NCBI GenBank assembly: GCA_964369415.1 | Contig: CAYJFP010000005.1 | Location: 1-64,000 of the forward strand | DNA: 64,000 bases | Direction of reading: 5' to 3' | From: SIG603 sp964369415 | GTDB lineage: Bacteria; Bacillota; Clostridia; Oscillospirales; Acutalibacteraceae | Shown here: positions 62,001 to 64,000 of the stretch, in pieces | How the letters are laid out: each line of letters begins with the position of its first letter | Position numbering within the stretch: the first letter of the stretch is position 1 | Position numbers and translations under genes: made by a program | The notes under the pieces: generated by a model | Databases searched by the model: none | Seen by the model: the letters and a program-made list of their open reading frames with translations, nothing else | What the model was told of the DNA's origin: nothing

Positions 62001-62297
62001 ATTAAAGTTAAGAAAAACAGTGAGTTTACAGGCAGTGAAAGTTTGTATTTAAACCATGAACTTACCTACTTGTTTTCGTATGTGAAAAAACTTATCAGCA
62101 CGATGAGCATAGAGCTTTTAAACGGCGATATACAGGCAAAACCAAGAGTGAACTATAAAAACGTGTGCCAGTGGTGCGAATTTAAACAAATATGTCTTAA
62201 AGAAAATTCTGAAACAGAAAAAAACAATCTTAAAAAACATGAAGTCATGGATTTAATCAGAAAGGAGGTAATGCTAGATGAGAAAGTGGACGGATAA
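59010..62297 (+). CDS. addB: ATP-dependent helicase/exonuclease AddAB, subunit AddB
   Basis: A 1095-residue subunit of the AddAB recombination nuclease. The P-loop is LGRAGYGKTEYI at the N-terminus. The C-terminal RecB-like nuclease has RGIIDRVDIYED and IVDYKTG. Four Cys of the AddB Fe-S cluster are visible: one in ENYHQCKFWYFC upstream and the NVCQWCEFKQIC group near the end. Site TTAAGGAG. It overlaps addA by 20 bases. With AddA it unwinds and trims double-strand ends for repair. Confidence 0.94.
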   Translation: MLNFVLGRAGYGKTEYIRNKATEYAKNGESVVVIVPEQMSFDTEKAMAVSGDMEINSKIEIFSFNRLCEETFRLYGGIKEKRIDDSAKELIMALAIDAVRDNLDLYKNTESTALCTLMLDAVEEFKNSGITTEEVMSLKDEFDGALSKKLYESALIYESFKAHLSGSYIEPLDIQTRAGDLLLENKYFKDKILLIDGFEGFDARKLKIIESAFSHAKEVYISLCEDDDFENDESHFFAPITKTRRKLMRKAREKNVKIAPHVRLESAIRFESDELKILEKSVYSYEETEEVIKREDVSLFEAANIYDEAEYIAASIKDLIQKGYRYGDISVVCRNSEKYTDLMENTFKKWEIPSFISRPYNAESSPLIRLLTSVFEICEKGFKTEEIFNILKTGLISVQEELVFELENYVYMWKIDGASWKNPFTKSVHGFEREDDEEETEKLEKIRKMLVGNILKFKKTCEKASGAEISEAVYNLFLDLNVQENLIIYTENLERLNLTEKSKEQIRVWDKLMDLLDKFADIIGQRAISLSDYQRYLRKILSKEDLMDIPLRLDNVMFGTADNIKHSSKIVFLVGCILGDFPRIPSEKGIFTSAERRFLKEKQVELQFDTEMEMLLERFYAYSACFSATEKVFLSYYTSDGTNEFIKSEIMDEVQRVSGAEIKKELPFDYYCTCEEALFALCAQKYRENSPESESLKEVTQSLFNLETRFEALKRAVSDSEFKLDKNSAKTLFGSTTFSPSQIENYHQCKFWYFCRYGLGAKSKKTAEVDVLRYGTLMHYVFEQIIATNSYENMEETEIEKYVSDLVKSYIEENMGGMDKLSFSDIYRIKRLEETAVLLSKRLIREMKQSKFKPKYLELKLEKDGEFPPLKIKTEDEREIFVRGIIDRVDIYEDNETKYVRIVDYKTGTKEFKLYDVLNGLSMQMLIYLAALSEKGLVPAGALYMPAAYPSVPAERGESIEKIRNKQDEKMCMSGIVLEDEDIITAMEKSVEGKFIPIKVKKNSEFTGSESLYLNHELTYLFSYVKKLISTMSIELLNGDIQAKPRVNYKNVCQWCEFKQICLKENSETEKNNLKKHEVMDLIRKEVMLDEKVDG

Positions 62298-64000
62298 ACA
62301 GGAAGACGCAATAAAAGCGCTAAACGGCACGGTGTTAGTTTCGGCGGCGGCTGGAAGCGGAAAGACTTCTGTGTTGGTCGAAAGGCTAATCGGAAGGCTT
62401 ACCGATAGAGAAAATCCATGTCTTGCAGATAGAGTTTTGGTCGTGACATATACAAATGCGGCGGCAGCAGAAATGAAAGAGCGTGTGGAAAAATCCATAG
62501 CAGAACTTATAAAAAAAGACCCGTTTAACACATATTTAAAGAGGCAACAAATGCTCATTCCGTCTATGAATATCAGCACGGTCCATAGCTTTTGTTCAAA
62601 GCTCATAAGGGAGTACTTCTACCTTTGTGAGATTTCACCAGATTATAAGATAATTCCAGATAAGCAGCGAATGGAGCTTATGGAAGAATGTGTGAGTGAT
62701 GCGGTTAAAAAAAGGTTTGAAAAGGGCGACTTTACCCTTGCAAATACATTGAGTTCGGAAAAAAGCGACAGAGGACTATTTGAAACGGTTTTTAAGGTGT
62801 ATGAATTTATGAACACCTCGCTTTTTCCAGAGGATTGGATGCAGGAAAAATCCTCAAAATACACGGGCAATATAGAGATGTCGCCGTGGGGCAAAGTTCT
62901 GATTAATCATTTAAAAGAGACGGTGACTTCCTGTCTTAAACTAAGTAATCAGAACCTTAAAATAATCAGTTTTGACGAAAAAATCGATGCGGCATATTCT
63001 CCCGCTGTAAACGAAGATATTAAAGTATTAGAAAAGATTTTAGAACTGTGTGAAGTAGGGCTATGGGAAGACATACACACCGCTTTAAAAGAAATTAAAT
63101 GGAAAAGACTAACCATATTAAAAGGTGCAGATTTTGACGAGCTAAAAGTAAAATCCAAAGGAATAAGGGACTACATAAAAGACCAAATTAAAAAATCGGC
63201 AAAGCTTTTTGAAGACAGTGAAAGCGTGTGCAAGGAAGTTTTAGAGCAAAATCATGAATACATAGAAAAGTTAAAGGACTTGACATTAGAATTTGCCGAA
63301 AACTTTAAACAAAGAAAGAAAGAAAGGAAATTTGTAGATTACGGAGACCTTGAACACATGGTGGTCTCGCTTCTTCTTGAGAAAAAAGACGGCGTGGTTT
63401 CGTTTACAAAAACGGCGCTTGATTTATCGCTTAGATTCGATGAAATCATGGTGGATGAGTATCAGGACACGAACGAAGTTCAGGACTACATCTTTAGGGC
63501 GCTCTCTAAAAATGACAGCAATAAATTCATGGTTGGAGACTTAAAGCAGTGTATTTATAGCTTTAGGCGTGCAAATCCCTACATTTTTTCTTCGTATAAA
63601 GATAGTTTTGAAGATTACGACAGGGAGAAAGACAATTATCCGTCGGTCGTAAACCTTGATAAAAATTTTAGGTCAAGGAAAAATGTCATCGACAGCGTAA
63701 ACTTTATGTTCTCGGTATTGATGTCAAAAAGTGTAGGCGGAACGGATTACGGGAGCGATGAAAGTCTAAAATTTGCCGCAGATTACGAAGAGGGCGAAGG
63801 CTACGAAACCCAGCTTGACTTTCTTGAAAAAACGGATTTGCCGACAGAAATTAACGAGGCAAGGCACATCGCTTCTATAATCAACGAAAACATAGAAAAA
63901 GGACTCGTAGTAAATGACAAGGGCACTAAGCGAAAAGCTTGCTACAAAGACTTTTGCATCCTTTTAAGAAATGCAAACAACTGTGCGCATATTTATGCAG
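62278..64000 (+). CDS. addA: ATP-dependent helicase/nuclease AddA, partial (runs off right edge)
   Basis: The first 574 codons of AddA. UvrD-like motifs are in order: Q motif RKWTDKQEDAI, P-loop VSAAAGSGKTSVLVERL, motif Ia VTYTNAAAAEMKERV, NISTVHSFCSKLIREY, Walker B IMVDEYQDTNEVQ, GDLKQCIYSFRRA and LDKNFRSRKNVID. The ATG lies inside addB with GGAGG upstream (AAAGGAGGTAATGCTAG), so the two subunits are translationally coupled. The remaining helicase and C-terminal nuclease parts lie beyond the window. Confidence 0.94.
   Translation, partial: MRKWTDKQEDAIKALNGTVLVSAAAGSGKTSVLVERLIGRLTDRENPCLADRVLVVTYTNAAAAEMKERVEKSIAELIKKDPFNTYLKRQQMLIPSMNISTVHSFCSKLIREYFYLCEISPDYKIIPDKQRMELMEECVSDAVKKRFEKGDFTLANTLSSEKSDRGLFETVFKVYEFMNTSLFPEDWMQEKSSKYTGNIEMSPWGKVLINHLKETVTSCLKLSNQNLKIISFDEKIDAAYSPAVNEDIKVLEKILELCEVGLWEDIHTALKEIKWKRLTILKGADFDELKVKSKGIRDYIKDQIKKSAKLFEDSESVCKEVLEQNHEYIEKLKDLTLEFAENFKQRKKERKFVDYGDLEHMVVSLLLEKKDGVVSFTKTALDLSLRFDEIMVDEYQDTNEVQDYIFRALSKNDSNKFMVGDLKQCIYSFRRANPYIFSSYKDSFEDYDREKDNYPSVVNLDKNFRSRKNVIDSVNFMFSVLMSKSVGGTDYGSDESLKFAADYEEGEGYETQLDFLEKTDLPTEINEARHIASIINENIEKGLVVNDKGTKRKACYKDFCILLRNANNCAHIYA

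Noticed and set aside
1..64000. CRISPR arrays, tRNA or rRNA genes, insertion sequences, phage genes
   Set aside because: I saw no regularly spaced repeats, no transposase or integrase frame, and no stretch resembling tRNA or rRNA; short tRNAs could still be missed by eye.

Overview
The window comes from an AT-rich, endospore-forming anaerobic Firmicute, most likely a member of the Clostridia. The evidence is a spoIIR gene, the darA-holB-ricT block with rsmI and trmN6, addBA, small two-cluster ferredoxins, AGCS symporters, GGAGG-type ribosome binding sites and many intrinsic terminators. I see no rRNA, tRNA, insertion sequence, phage gene or CRISPR array. A species cannot be named from the sequence alone.

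Bases 1-9321 hold a carbohydrate locus on the minus strand. A YesM/YesN-type sensor kinase and AraC-type response regulator precede an LplB/LplC-type ABC importer without an ATPase, a cytoplasmic GH30 glycosidase and a sulfatase. The tail of another AraC-type regulator is cut by the left edge. A DEAD-box RNA helicase (9659-11473) follows, with a promoter and an intrinsic terminator in its long leader.

Bases 11740-26776 form a large catabolic locus on the plus strand and are the best candidate here for an uncharacterised pathway. Operon A encodes a PfkB sugar kinase, a ketose-epimerase-like TIM barrel, a glyoxalase-fold (VOC) protein and a LarA-like (DUF2088) protein. Operon B encodes a second sugar ABC importer, a LacI regulator, a ManA-type isomerase, a UroD-like protein, a class II aldolase, a mutarotase, a cytoplasmic sulfatase and a TauE/SafE exporter. 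Both operons start with a sigma-A promoter and a TGAAACGTT operator 8-9 bases past the -10 box, so the local LacI protein probably controls both. The likely substrate is a sulfated (possibly acidic or methylated) sugar that is imported, desulfated in the cytoplasm and cleaved by the aldolase.

Bases 26824-39516 carry a zinc-ribbon methyltransferase gene split by a one-base frameshift, a divergent glycosyltransferase with a long helical C-terminus, a GH43 glycosidase, an AGCS symporter, an alcohol dehydrogenase/reductase pair with a tiny Cys-rich protein upstream, and a malQ-glgP glycogen operon. Bases 39573-43390 are an arsenic operon: arsR with two perfect palindromic operators around its promoter, two thioredoxin-fold proteins, a CcdA-like electron carrier, an ACR3 pump and a ferredoxin-arsenate reductase fusion. 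An MFS efflux protein follows.

Bases 45009-64000 are mostly housekeeping and cell-envelope genes: an M23 peptidase, an unusual amidase, a second AGCS symporter, darA-holB-ricT, ferredoxin, trmN6-rsmI, an ECF sigma/anti-sigma pair, a lipoprotein-response regulator-kinase-DUF1385 operon, spoIIR and addBA, with addA running off the right edge.
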